The notes beneath the pieces were generated by a model that made no database searches, was not told the origin of the DNA, and worked only from the letters and a program-made list of their open reading frames with translations. DNA of 64,000 nucleotides from Cherax quadricarinatus (lineage: Eukaryota > Arthropoda > Malacostraca > Decapoda > Parastacidae), in contig NC_091311.1 in assembly GCF_038502225.1 (NCBI RefSeq), forward strand, positions 28,922,352-28,986,351. Direction: 5' to 3'. The translations under genes were made by a program, and so were the position numbers. Shown piece after piece: positions 42,783 through 53,149 of the stretch (the first letter of the stretch is position 1; every line of letters begins with the position of its first letter).

Positions 42783-42975
42783 TTCGGATATCCCACAGCC
42801 CCAGCAGCCACTTCAAGTATCCCACAGCCCCAGCAGCCACTTCGGGTATCCCACAGCCCCAGCAGCCACTTCGGGTATCCCACAGCCCCAGCAGCCACTT
42901 CGGGTATCCCACAGCCCCAGCAGCCACTTCGGGTATCCCACAGCCCCAGCAGCCACTTCGGGTATCCCACAGCGC
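42762..42975 (+). repeat. 29-bp minisatellite at the truncated end of A7
   Basis: About seven units of CCCCAGCAGCCACTTCGGGT plus ATCCCACAG. Period 29 is not a multiple of three, so each strand shows the same peptide pattern in all frames; these frames are not genes. Confidence 0.95.
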
Positions 42976-43384
42976 CCGTATCCTCTCCGGGTACTCCACA
43001 GCATCACCAGTCTCTCCTAATATCGCCCACATCTCTCAACACTACGTTATACCTCACATTAAACCCGTCATCTCTAATTTATAACCAGTTACCTATCGAA
43101 TCTTTTTATTACCTTTATACATCTTCATCACTTTTTTGTTTTACTCTTTGTGGCTGCAAGACTTGAGGGTAATAATGCTGCAGTGAGGAGCTCAGACGTC
43201 GCCAGAGCCACAATTTAGGGAAAGGTGGTTTAGAGAAAGGTAGTGATTTATGGCTCACTATTCTTTGACGCGACGCAAATAAAAGTCTTCGACCTCACGC
43301 CAACTCAGATAATCTCGATCCCCATCCTCTCTAACCCACTACCCAAACATCTACTACGCAAATGCTTATTCACTCGATACTCTC

Positions 43385-43462
43385 TACCTAACCTGGAGTT
43401 TACCTGGAGAGAGTTTCGGGGGTCAACGCCCCCGCGGCCCGGTCTGTGACCAGGCCTCCTAA
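43385..43462 (-). mobile_element. LINE 3' end fragment, family A variant
   Basis: TACCTGGAGAGAGTTTCGGG and GACCAGGCCTCC with a TTTCGGGGG variant that also occurs, inverted, at 50848-50910. Confidence 0.6.
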
Positions 43463-43497
43463 ACATCCAACTTCAATATTATTATTATTAGGGAGGA

Positions 43498-43755
43498 GCT
43501 GCTGACCACAGGGAAGAGTACAAGATCAGCAAGTACAGGGACATTAGCCAACAGTATCAATTTGTCCCGGTGGGATCAGAGACCTTGGGATCATGGGGAA
43601 AAAATGCCACACGTTTCCTTAAAGAATTGGGTTCCAGACTCATCGTCACCGCCAGGGACCCAAGGGCAGCCACTTTCATGTTCCAGCGCCTCAGCGTAGC
43701 CATCCAGAGGGGAAATGCTTGCTGCATACTTGGCTCGCGTCCAGCCTCGGAATAG
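43498..43755 (+). pseudogene. Conserved C-terminal module of a transposon-type ORF
   Basis: The open reading gives REEYKISKYRDISQQYQFVP, then SETLGSWGKNATRFLKELG, DPRAATFMFQRLSVAIQRGN and ACCILGS to a stop at 43755. From memory, a similar terminal block recurs in invertebrate transposon-like proteins, but I cannot name the element type with confidence. A 3' UTR with AATAAA near 43840 follows. The upstream edge meets TTATTATTATTAG, so this could be a 5'-truncated copy or a last exon. Confidence 0.5.
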
Positions 43756-43990
43756 CTGGAGGAAATTCATGATCTTTGATACATTGTGCCATTGTATTCA
43801 TGTTTATATTTTTTTTCTGTAAATGTATTCTGTTTATTAATAAATGTTCACATAGAACATAAAATATATAGGGGGTGGTAGGAGAAGAAAATATTCAAAC
43901 AGCTCCTGGGAGAACCTTGAGTTTTCCCTGAGGTACGTTTATTGTTTTCGCTGAGGATGAGGGTCCCCATTCCAGCTATAGAGGTGGTAC

Positions 43991-43998
43991 TATATATA

Positions 43999-44070
<72 letters not shown>
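43991..44070. repeat. (TA)n microsatellite
   Basis: About 38 TA units left of MITE copy 2. Confidence 0.95.
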
Positions 44071-44071
<1 letters not shown>

Positions 44072-44075
<4 letters not shown>

Positions 44076-44446
44076 GTCGTGCCGAATAGGTAAAACTTGC
44101 GATTTTGGTTTAAAAGTAACGCTCTTCTTGAAGAATAAGGCAAGCGAAAATTTGTATATAATAATTTCGCATCAATCGTTTTGAACCTAACGAGAAAAAT
44201 ATTGAATTGTGTTTCTATATTATTAAATTACTGTAAATTTATTTAAAATATATTTAGATGGATTAGGCTAAAATAAATTGCGCTAGCTATAATAAGGTTA
44301 GGTACGTTTTCTAAGGTTCTTTTGGTACAAAGTCATTAATTGTTACATTAACATAAATGAAAAAATATATATATTCACAAGTATAAGAGAAAATTGTAAA
44401 AAGGGCTTAATTTTAATTGACAAGTTTTACCAATTCGGCACGACAT

Positions 44447-44452
<6 letters not shown>
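44072..44452 (+). mobile_element. TA-flanked MITE (copy 2)
   Basis: Termini TGTCGTGCCGAATAGGTAAA and (inverted) TTTTACCAATTCGGCACGAC form imperfect inverted repeats of about 25 bp. Body contains ATAATAAGGTTAGGTACG. It is flanked by TA repeats on both sides. No ORF. Confidence 0.8.
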
Positions 44453-44484
<32 letters not shown>

Positions 44485-44488
<4 letters not shown>

Positions 44489-44640
44489 AAACAACCACTC
44501 TGAAAAAATAGGGAAATTCCAAGCGCTTTCGTGACTACTCACATTATCAAGGAACTGTTCCTTGATAATGTGAGTAGTCACGAAAGCGCTTGAAATTTCT
44601 CTATTTTTTCAGAGTGGTTGTTTTGCATATTCCGAAATCA
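44485..44640. repeat. Near-perfect hairpin element with degenerate hammerhead-like arms
   Basis: GCAAAACAACCACTCTGAAA to CAAGGAAC is mirrored almost base for base around 44555. In each arm TTGATAATGTGAGTAGTCAC leads into GAAAGCGCTT, which can fold as stem II GTGA/TCAC, GAAA and self-complementary AGCGCT. GTTCC can pair with GGAAT as stem I in the left arm. The core differs from CUGAUGA at two positions. Confidence 0.65.
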
Positions 44641-44660
44641 CCTGTTTACTGTGATCTTAT

Positions 44661-44730
<70 letters not shown>

Positions 44731-44734
<4 letters not shown>

Positions 44735-45108
44735 TTGCCGAATATGTAAAACTGGTCAATTAGCAAGAACTCATTTAAAATTAAGTCCTTTCTAAAATTT
44801 TCTCTTATACGTTTAAATATATATTTTTTTCATTAATGTTAATGTAAAAATTTATAATTTTGCACCAAAAGAATCTTAGAAAACTTACCTAACCTTATTA
44901 TAACAAGAGCAATTTATTTTAGCCTAACCCAACAAAATATATTTTAGATTTGTTTACAATAATTTAATTCTAAACAAACACGGTGAAATATATTTTTTTC
45001 GTTAGGTTCAGAATGATTTTGGCGAAATTATTGCATACACAAATTTTCACTTGTCCTGTATGGCAAGATGAGCGTTGCTGCCAAGATCGCAAGTTCTGCC
45101 TATTCGGC

Positions 45109-45112
<4 letters not shown>
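44731..45112 (-). mobile_element. TA-flanked MITE (copy 3, inverted)
   Basis: TGTCTTGCCGAATATGTAAA at one end and CTGCCTATTCGGCACAACAT at the other, with the shared ACCTAACCTTATTATAAC body. Opposite orientation to copy 2, also between TA arrays. Confidence 0.8.
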
Positions 45113-45180
<68 letters not shown>

Positions 45181-45209
45181 AACACACTTAACAATTCGCA
45201 GACTGGCGA

Positions 45210-47945
45210 TATTTTCGGTGGTAGTCGTGGTGGTAGTTGTGCAGTGATGGTAGTGGTGGTGGTTGTAGTGTAGTGGTGGTGGTGGTGGTAATGGTGATTT
45301 TAGTAGTAATAGTGATGGTGATGGTAGTGGGAGGGGTGGTGAGGGTAGTGGTGATGGTGGTTGTGGTGGTGGTGATAGTGGTGGTGGTAATGGTGGTGGT
45401 GGTGGTGATGGTGGTGATGGTGGTGATGGTGGTGGTGGTGGTAGTAGTGATGGTGGTGGTGGTACTAATAGCAGTGGTGGTGGTAGTAGCAGTGGCGGTG
45501 GTAGTAGCAGTGGCGGTGGTAGTAGTGATGGTCATGGTGGTAGTAGTAGCAGTGGTGGTGGTAGTAGTATCAGTGGTTGTGGTAGTAGTAGCAGTGGTTG
45601 TGGTAGTAGTAGCAGTGGTGGTGGTGGCGGTAGTAGTAGCAGTGGTGGTGGTGGCGGTAGTAGTAGCAGTGGTGGTGGTGGCGGTAGTAGTAGCAGTGGT
45701 GGTGGTGGCGGTAGCAGTAGCAGTGGTGGTGGTGGCGGTAGTAGCAGTGGTGGTGGTGGTGGTGGTAGTAGTAGCGGTGATGGTGGTGGTAGTAGTAGCA
45801 GAAATGATGGTGGTAGTAGTAGCAGAAATGATGGTGGTAGTAGTAGCAGAAATGATGGTGGTAGTTGTAGCAGTGATGGTGGTGGCGATGGTGGTAGTAG
45901 CAGCCGTGATGGTGGTGGTAATGGTGGTAGTAGCAGCAGTGGTGGTGGTGGTGGTAGTAGTAGCAGTGGTGGGAGTAGTCGCAGTGGTTTTGGTGGGAGT
46001 AGTAGCAGTGGTAGTAGTAGTGATGGTGGTGGTAGTAGTAGCAGTGGTAGTAGTAGTGATGGTGGTGGTAGTAGTGGTGGGTGGTGGTGCTAGTTGTGCT
46101 GGTGGTGGTGGTGGTGCTAGTGATGGTGGTGGTGCTGATGCTGGTGGTGGTGGTAGTGATGGTGGTGGTGCTAGTGCTGGTGGTGGTGCTAGTGCTGGTG
46201 GTGGTGGTAGTGATGGTGCTAGTGATGGTGGTAGTGATGGTCGTGGTGGTAGTGATGGTGGTGGTGGTAGTGATGGTGGTGTTAGTGGTGATGGTGGTGG
46301 TTATGGTAGTGGTAGTGAGAGTGGTGGTGGTGTTTGTAGTGGTGGTGGTAGTAGTGATGGTGGTTGTGATGGTGGTGGTAGTATGGTGGTGGTAGTGATG
46401 GTGGTGGTGGTGGTGGTAATAGTGGTGGTGGTAATAGTGGTGGTGGTAATAGTGGTAGTGGTGGTAGTAGTAGTGGTGGTGATGGTGGTAATAGTGGTGA
46501 TGGTGGTAGTAGTGGTGATGGTGGTAGTAGTGGTGATGGTGGTAGTAGTGGTGATGGTGGTGGTAGAAGTGGTGGTGGTGGTAGTGGTGGTAGTGGTGGT
46601 AGTGGTGGTGGTAGTGGTGGTGGTGGTGGTAATGGTGGTGGTAGTGATGGTGATGGTGGTAGTGATGGTGGTGGTGGTAGTGATGGTGGTAGTGATGGTG
46701 GTGGTGCTAGTGCTGGTGGTGGTGGTAGTGATGGTGGTGGTGCTAGTGCTGGTGGTGGTGGTAGTGATGGTGGTGGTGGTAGTGATGGTGGTGGTGGTAG
46801 TGATGGTGGTGGTGGTAGTAGTGGTGGTGGTGTTTGTAGTGGTGGTGGTGTTTGTAGTGGTGGTGGTAGTAGTAGTGATGGTGGTTGTGATGGTTGTGAT
46901 GGTTGTGATGGTAGTAGTGATGGTGGTGGTGCTAGTGCTGGTGGTAGTGATGGTGGTGGTGCTAGTGCTGGTGGTGGTGGTAGTGATGGTGGTGGTGGTA
47001 GTGATGGTGGTGGTGGTAGTGATGGTGGTGGTGGTAGTGATGGTGGTGTTAGTGGTGATGGTGGTGGTTATGGTAGTGGTAGTGAGGGTGGTGGTTATAG
47101 TGATGGTGGTGGTAGTTGTGGTGGTGGTAGTGATGGTGGTGTTTGTAGTAGTGGTGGTAGCGGTGGTGGTGTTTGTAGTGGTGGTGGTAGTAGTGATGGT
47201 GGTTGTGATGGTGGTGGTAGTATGGTGGTGGTAGTGATGGTGGTGGTGGTAATAGTGGTGGTGTGGTGGTAATAGTGGTAGTGGTGGTAGTAGTAGTAGT
47301 GGTGGTGGTGGTGGTGGTAATAGTGGTGATGGTGGTAGTAGTGGTGATGGTGGTAGTAGTGGTGATGGTGGTAGTAGTGGTGATGGTGGTAGTAGTGGTG
47401 ATGATGGTAGTAGTGGTGATGGTGGTAGTAGTGGTGATGGTGGTAGTAGTGGTGATGGTGATAGTAGCAGTGGTGGTGGTGGTAGTGGTGGTAGTGGTGG
47501 TAATGGTGGTAGTGGTGGTGGTAGTGATGGTGATGGTGGTAGTGATGGTGGTGGTGGTAGTGATGGTGGTGGTGGTAGTGATGGTGGTAGTGATGGTGGT
47601 AGTGATGGTGGTAGTGATGGTGGTGGTGGTGGTGTTTGTAGTGGTGGTGGTAGTAGTAGTGATGGTGGTTGTGATGGTGGTTGTGATGGTGGTGGTGGTA
47701 GTAGTGATGGTGGTGGTGGTAGTGATGGTGGTGATGGTAGTGATGGTGGTGGTGGTAGTAATGGTGGTGGTAGTAATAGTGGTCGTAGTAGTGGTGGTGG
47801 TGGTGGTGGTAATGATGGTGGTGGTTGTGTTGGTGGTAGTGATGGTGGTGGTGGTAATAGTGGTGGTGGTGGTAATAGTGGTGGTGGTGGTGGTAATAGT
47901 GATGGTGGTAATAGTGGTGGTGGTGGTGGAGATGTGTGGGGGGGG
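45210..47945 (+). repeat. GGT/AGT/GAT trinucleotide array, about 2.7 kb
   Basis: Almost every triplet is GGT, AGT or GAT, with higher-order units such as GGTAGTGATGGTGGTGGT and a segment near 46280-46390 repeated near 47040-47230. Frames up to 665 codons (poly-V/M on plus, poly-T/I, P/L or H/Y on minus) reflect composition only. Confidence 0.95.
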
Positions 47946-47949
47946 GGGT

Positions 47950-48975
47950 TGACAAAGGAAGGTAATGTTCTGTTAGGAAGGACAATCTTAAACGTAAATT
48001 TTGAACAAATGACGACAGGAAAATTGGTAAAAATTGAACGGTGAAATGACTGATTGTTGAAACAATCACTTATTTCTCTCCTAATGTGTCTCTTCCTTGT
48101 TCTCCTTCCTTTTCCCTTCACTTTCCCTTTGCCCTCAACGTTCCCGTCTCCCAGTCCCATCCCTTCCTCCACAACCACAGTCACGGCGCGACGCATAAAA
48201 ATTCCACCGCGACAATCACGACAATTTGCCAATCAGGGGCAATCAGGAGGTCCTCTTGCGACGACAGATGTACATCGTCAGTCTTCACAAGTCACCCACC
48301 ACCTGACTCACACCTGCTTACAACTCTGCTTACGCACACACTCAGGCCTACTCACACTCAAATCTATTCACACTCTGGCCTACTAACACCAAGGCCAGTT
48401 CACATCCCCGTGGTCCACTCTCACTCCAGGTCAATTCACACCTCAGTTTACTAACATTAAGGCCAACTCCTATGCTCCAGGTCGACTCTCACTCCTGTTC
48501 TACTCACACCCCGGCCTACTCACGCCCAGGCCTTCCTTACTAATATTTCACACCCACCAAAGGTCATGTGAGGTCAAGAGGCTGTCATTTAGGTATCCAG
48601 AGAGGTCATTTCCATTACGGTGTCAGACCCATCAATCTCCTGACTCCATTGATGATTTCAACAAGCTGTCTCTTCTTTACCGGTGACCTGAAACGATCTG
48701 GTGACCTGCAAGTTAGCACCTCCATGCAAAAGTTACGGCTTGGGGACGAGGTCAGGTCAGGTGGTTGGTCAAAGGAGCCGACTCTAACGGCTTCATTTCT
48801 TGCTGCTACAGCCAACTTCTAACAGCTTTTACCAAGGCTCCCCAAAAAATTACGAGGCCTCCCTCCCTTCCAGACCTAAGCTGTTCATCCGTTACTTCGA
48901 TATCATCTGAAAGACTTCACGTATATATAGGCTAACATACTGTACACTAGGCTAGGGAACTGGTAAGATGATAAC
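47950..48975. other. Unassigned sequence with degenerate short repeats
   Basis: 48300-48540 is a loose tandem of about 20 bp around GGCCTACTCACACTC. No coding sequence recognised in the 84-122 codon frames. Confidence 0.4.
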
Positions 48976-49877
48976 TCCAACAAGAAATACATCAACCAGG
49001 CTGTGATGGATATATGGGCAACGGAAAACAATATGATGTTCAATGAGGACAAATTCCAACTACTCCGTTATGGAAAACTGGAGGGGATAATAACTAGAAT
49101 AGAGTATACTACAAACTCTGTCCATACAATAGAGCGGAAAAATAATGTAAGGGACCTGGGAGTAGTAATGTCTGAGGATCTCACTTTCAAGGATCACGAC
49201 AGTGCCACGATCACAAGTGCAAGGAAAATGATAGGATGGATAATGAGAACGTTCAAAAAGAGAGATGCCAAGCCATTGATGATCCTTTTCAAATCACTTG
49301 TTCTCTGTAGGATGGAATACTGCTATACATTAACATCTCCGTTCAAAGCAGGTGAAATTGCAGATCTAGAGAGTGTACAGAGAACCTTTACTGCACGTAT
49401 AAGTTCTGTCAAGCACCTTAACTACTGGGAACGCTTGAAAGCACTTGACTTGTACTCGTTGGAACGCAGGAGGGAGAGATATATCATAATCTACACTTGG
49501 AAAATCCTGGGAGGAATGGTCCCGAATCTGCACACACAAATCACTCCCTATTTTGCAGGCGATGCAAAATACCCCCAATTAAAAGTAGGGGCGCCATTGG
49601 TACACTAAGAGAAAGTACCATAAGTGTCCGGGGCCCAAGACTGTTCAACAGCCTCCTACCAAGCGTAAGGGGAATTACCAATAAACCCCTGGCTGCCTTC
49701 AAGAGAGAGCCGGACAGATGCCTAAAGTCAGTGCCGGATCAACCGGGCTGTGGCTCGTACGTTGGACTGCGTGCGGCCAGCAGTAACAGCCTGGTTGATC
49801 AGGCCCTGATCCACCGGGAAGCCTGGTCGTGGACCGGGCCGCGGGGGCGTTAATCACCGGAATAACCTCCAGGTAGA
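48975..49877 (+). mobile_element. LINE family A copy A8 with a family D junction
   Basis: ACATCAACCAGGCTGTGATG (family D 3' region) passes directly into ATGGGCAACGGAAAACAATA (family A RT, just after motif C). Family A then continues to its 3' end CCTCCAGGTAG. Confidence 0.75.
49003..49608 (+). pseudogene. Family A LINE ORF, post-RT region
   Basis: 201 codons: [74 protein letters not shown] deletion near 49552 shifts the end of the ORF into the frame at 49497-49853. Confidence 0.8.
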
Positions 49878-49985
49878 GGAATGACCACAACAACTGCCTG
49901 GTTGACCTAGCAAGCACCAGAGGAGCCTGACCCAAGGGAATAGACAAACTTTCGAAACTCATCAAAGGTATATCAAAGGTATGTA
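49878..49985 (+). mobile_element. LINE family D 3' end
   Basis: TAGCAAGCACCAGAGGAGCC, CTTTCGAAACTCATCAAAGG and terminal TATATCAAAGGTA. Confidence 0.6.
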
Positions 49986-50375
49986 TATAAAGGCACATTT
50001 ATGGAGGAAACGTTTCGCCTCTAGTGGCTTCTGTATTAAGACTGAACATAAGAAAGAAGGAACACTGCAGCAGGCCTACTGGCCCATGCGAGGCAGGTCC
50101 AAGTCTCCTACAAGCTTAAGCCAATGCCCCAACCTAGTCAGGTCAGGTCAGGTCACACTCAAGGAAGGAGCACGACAACTGACCTAGTAGCACAAGCTAA
50201 TCAGGTCCAACTCACACCCACCCACACCCACTCATGTATTTATCTAACCTATTTTTAAAACTACACAACGTTTTAGCCTCTATAACTGTACTCGGGAGTT
50301 TGTTCCACTGAAGAAGTCACTCGCATCGAAACATTTCCTTAATAAATGTGTTGAACATTTAATATGTGATTTCAT
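49985..50375. mobile_element. Penelope-like element interrupted by a family C LINE 3' end
   Basis: Left arm 49985-50041 (ATGGAGGAAACGTTTCGCCT) and right arm 50311-50375 (CACTGAAGAAGTCACTCGCA, then GAAACATTTCCTTAATAAAT). The middle is family C (50042-50310, minus). Confidence 0.65.
50042..50310 (-). mobile_element. LINE family C 3' end nested in a PLE
   Basis: Inverted TTCTTATG end (CATAAGAAAGAAGGAACACT), GGCCTACTGGCCCATGCGAG, and coding tail up to GGAGTTTGTTCCAC. Confidence 0.8.
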
Positions 50376-50574
50376 GCATAATATACATTACCCTAACATA
50401 AAATAACGTTTATTTTTTGTAAAGGTTAAGGTCAGGTAGCAATCAACAAAGTGTAATAGATACTATAATGCTCGTCCTGTTTGGAAAATACGCTGGTACA
50501 CATCAAAGGTTACAGCTGCGTTTTTATCAACAGCTTTTCACTGTGGCAGCTCTCTGGTGGTGAGTCCTGGGATG

Positions 50575-50770
50575 TAGATAAATGGTTCAGAGAACCGACA
50601 AGTTGATAAATTAGTTACATGTGCAACACTTGTGTATCTTTATTGGGGGGAACGTTTCGCCACAGTGGCTTCATCAGTCCTATACATAGAAGAATGATGA
50701 AGATCAGGAGTTTGAGGTAATCAATCTCTCAGCCTGGAGTCGAAGTAGTCAGTCCAGCAATCACTCCAAG
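50575..50770 (-). mobile_element. PLE terminus with hammerhead motif
   Basis: Left end AATGGTTCAGAGAACCGACA. On the minus strand GGACTGATGA, stem II GCCA-CTG-TGGC (or GCCAC/GTGGC with a one-base loop), GAAACGTT, then CCC. Right arm missing after about 50770. Confidence 0.65.
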
Positions 50771-50847
50771 ATACAAAGTGGAAGCCCACAGTAGCAGGTA
50801 ATCCTGTACGAAACGGCCAGTAACATCTACAAATATTACTCCTGGTT

Positions 50848-50910
50848 TCAGACCGGGCCGCTGGGACGTTGACCCCCGAAACCCTCTCCAGATAAACTCC
50901 AGGTAAACAA
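50848..50910 (+). mobile_element. LINE 3' end fragment, family A variant
   Basis: CAGACCGGGCCGCTGGGACG and CCCCCGAAACCCTCTCCAGA. Confidence 0.55.
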
Positions 50911-51059
50911 ATACAAAATTTAGATTAGAATATATCCTGTGAGATTTGTGTAACTTATTCCTGTACCAAATTACACTGAATAATGCTTGCAAATGTAAAA
51001 GAATCTTCAATACGAACAACTTAATAATGAACAGTATGAACTATCTCATAGAGTTTTAG

Positions 51060-51170
51060 ATTTTTGCCGCTGAAGCGACTAGTTTATTGTACACCTCCAT
51101 ATTCATCCATATGCAAAAGCATATGGATACACAAAAGGCCTAAGGACTAGGCCCCAGAAGGGGCTAACGA
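51060..51170 (-). repeat. Copy of the GTTAAC foldback repeat arm, inverted
   Basis: GCCGCTGAAGCGACTAGTTT, ATTGTACACC and AGGACTAGGCCCCAGAAGGG. Confidence 0.55.
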
Positions 51171-52070
51171 AGGTACATCTCACTAGAGGTCACTAAAAGA
51201 TATGCACCAACTGATGTACTGAGAGAGTCTAGATGAAAAAAAAAATGATCTAGACAGAGTAATCGAATTCTCTTCCCGTCCTGACAGATAATTCTTCAGG
51301 ACTGTCGTTTGTCTTAGGTGGGTAAAATAGCCACTTGGCTGAAGCAACTGTGGAAATAACCGCTGTGTGCTAACACCCTACTCTATATGATAGTAAGATA
51401 AGATTTCGTTCGGATTTTTAATCCCAGAGGGTTGGCTATTAAGGATATTATAATAGTGGGGGAGCGCTAAGCCCGTAGGGATTATACAACGCCTGTGAGG
51501 AGGGTGGGGGGAGCGTGAATGGAAGGTGTTCAGACTCACTTCAGAGAACTGGAGCACAGATCCAATTCCCTATATCAATAGTCCCTCACCAGAGTCAAGG
51601 AACCTTCCTTGAGGGGCCACCCAGGATAACCCAAGAAAGGCAATGCGTCAAGGGACTGTGTCTTATTTTCATCATCAAGGGACTATTTATTTCCAATTTG
51701 TGCACACATACAGAGGTACAAAAAAATACAGATAAGAGCAGTATGCCAAAGCCACTTATACTATGCATAGCATTACGGGCTGGCTTAAAATTAACTTAAG
51801 ATTAACTAAGCAATGATTATTATTATTATTATAATCAAAAAGAAGCGCTAAGCCACAAGGACTATACAGCGCTGCTACTAAGCAATGATGAAATCAGTGA
51901 TAAAACATAAATGTAAACAGATAACTATAAAGCACAAGTGAGTATTACAAAGACAGGTCATATGGTTGCATTCAGTTAGGTAGTGATTCTGTTAGGTAGT
52001 GTATTTAAAAAAAATAAAGTTAGATTGGGTTTTAGGTTTAACATTTATGTCTTATTTCCACTGGGGTCCT
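51171..52070. other. Unassigned sequence with short SINE-like motifs
   Basis: GGGAGCGCTAAGCCCGTAGG (near 51460) and AGAAGCGCTAAGCCACAAGG (near 51840) are copies of a short dispersed motif also at 24572 and 63572. No gene recognised; the 94-codon frame at 51515-51799 has no family signal. Confidence 0.45.
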
Positions 52071-52074
52071 CAAT

Positions 52075-52210
52075 CTTATCACCCAGGATACAATCCACAC
52101 CAGTCGACTAACACCCAGGTACCTACTTGCTTGCTAGGTGAACGGGATAACATGTGCAAGGAAACACGCCTAATATTTCCACCCTTGCCAGGAATCGAAC
52201 CACGGACACT
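52075..52210 (-). mobile_element. tRNA-derived SINE fragment, inverted
   Basis: CAGGATACAATCCACACCAG, CGACTAACACCCAGGTACCT and CAGGAATCGAACCACGGACA (minus-strand B box). Confidence 0.75.
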
Positions 52211-52214
52211 CATC

Positions 52215-53142
52215 CATTGAGGACACGGCAAAGTTCCAAGAAGATATAAACCAAGTTTTCCAATGGGCAACAGAGAACAATATGTTCAATGAAGACAAAT
52301 TCCAACTACTCCGTTATGGAAAACTGGAGGAAATAATAACTAGGACTGAGTATACTACAAACTCCAATCACACAATAGAGAGGAAAAGTAATGTGAAGGA
52401 CCTGGGTGTGGTAATGTCCGAAGACCTCACCTTCACGGACCACAACAATGCCACTATCACATCTGCTAGGAAACTGATAGGATGGATAATGAGAACATTC
52501 AAGACAAGAGATGCTAAGCCAATGATGATTCTTTTTAAATCACTTATTCTTTCTAGGCTGGAATACTGCTGTACATTAACATCCCCATTCAGGTGAAATT
52601 GCAGAGCTAGAGAATGTACAGAGAACCTTTACTGCACGTATAAGTTCCATCAAACACCTTAACTATTGGGAACGCCTAGAAGCACTTGACTTGTACTCAC
52701 TAGAGCGCAGGCGAGAGAGATATATCGTAATCTACACCTGGAAGATTCTGGAGAGACTGGTCCCTAATATGCACACAGCAATCACTCCATACGAGAGCAA
52801 AAGACTTGGCAGGCGATGCAACATACCCCCAGTGAAAAGTAGGGGCGTCACTGGTACAATAAGAAAAAAACACAATAAGTGTCCGGGGCCCAAGACTGTT
52901 CAACAGCCTCCCACCAGCAATAAGGGGCATTACGGGAAGACCCCTGGTTGTCTTCAAAAGGGAGCTGGACAGATACCTAAAGACGGTGCCGGATCAGCCG
53001 GGCTGTGGTTCGTACGTTGAATTACGTGCGGCCAGCAGTAACAGCCTCGTTGATCAGGTCCTGATCCACCGGGAGGTCTGGTCGTGGACCGGGTCGCGGG
53101 GACGTTGATCCCCGGAATGCCCTCCAGGTAGACTCCAGGTAG
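52215..53142 (+). mobile_element. LINE family A, diverged copy A9
   Basis: Begins with GAGGACACGGCAAAGTTCCA just after a SINE and ends GCCCTCCAGGTAGACTCCAG. ORF pieces at 52282-52596 ([38 protein letters not shown]) and 52691-53020 (YSLERRRERYIVIYTWKILE) are separated by a short deletion at 52590. Confidence 0.85.
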
Positions 53143-53149
53143 CGTGTGA

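Larger units (their letters stand above)
44457..45177. repeat. (TA)n arrays separating the MITEs and hairpin
   Basis: (TA)n at 44457-44484, 44666-44731 and 45113-45177. They bound the hairpin and MITE copy 3. Confidence 0.95.

Noticed and set aside
42598..43020. Plus-strand 140-codon frame over the 5' part of the A LINE
   Set aside because: It overlaps the minus-strand RT ORF and the minisatellite and has no family resemblance.
42689..43166. Overlapping frames of 64-140 codons with GYPKWLLGLWDTRSGCW-type repeats
   Set aside because: Period 29 cycles through three frames and gives the same pattern everywhere, so these are minisatellite artefacts.
45237..47234. 665-codon open frame, Val/Met-rich
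   Set aside because: It is a translation of the GGT/AGT/GAT array. All frames of both strands are long for the same reason.
46301..48232. 643-codon minus-strand frame with Thr- and Pro/Leu-rich blocks
   Set aside because: It overlaps the same trinucleotide array on the other strand; there is no domain and residue use follows the repeat.
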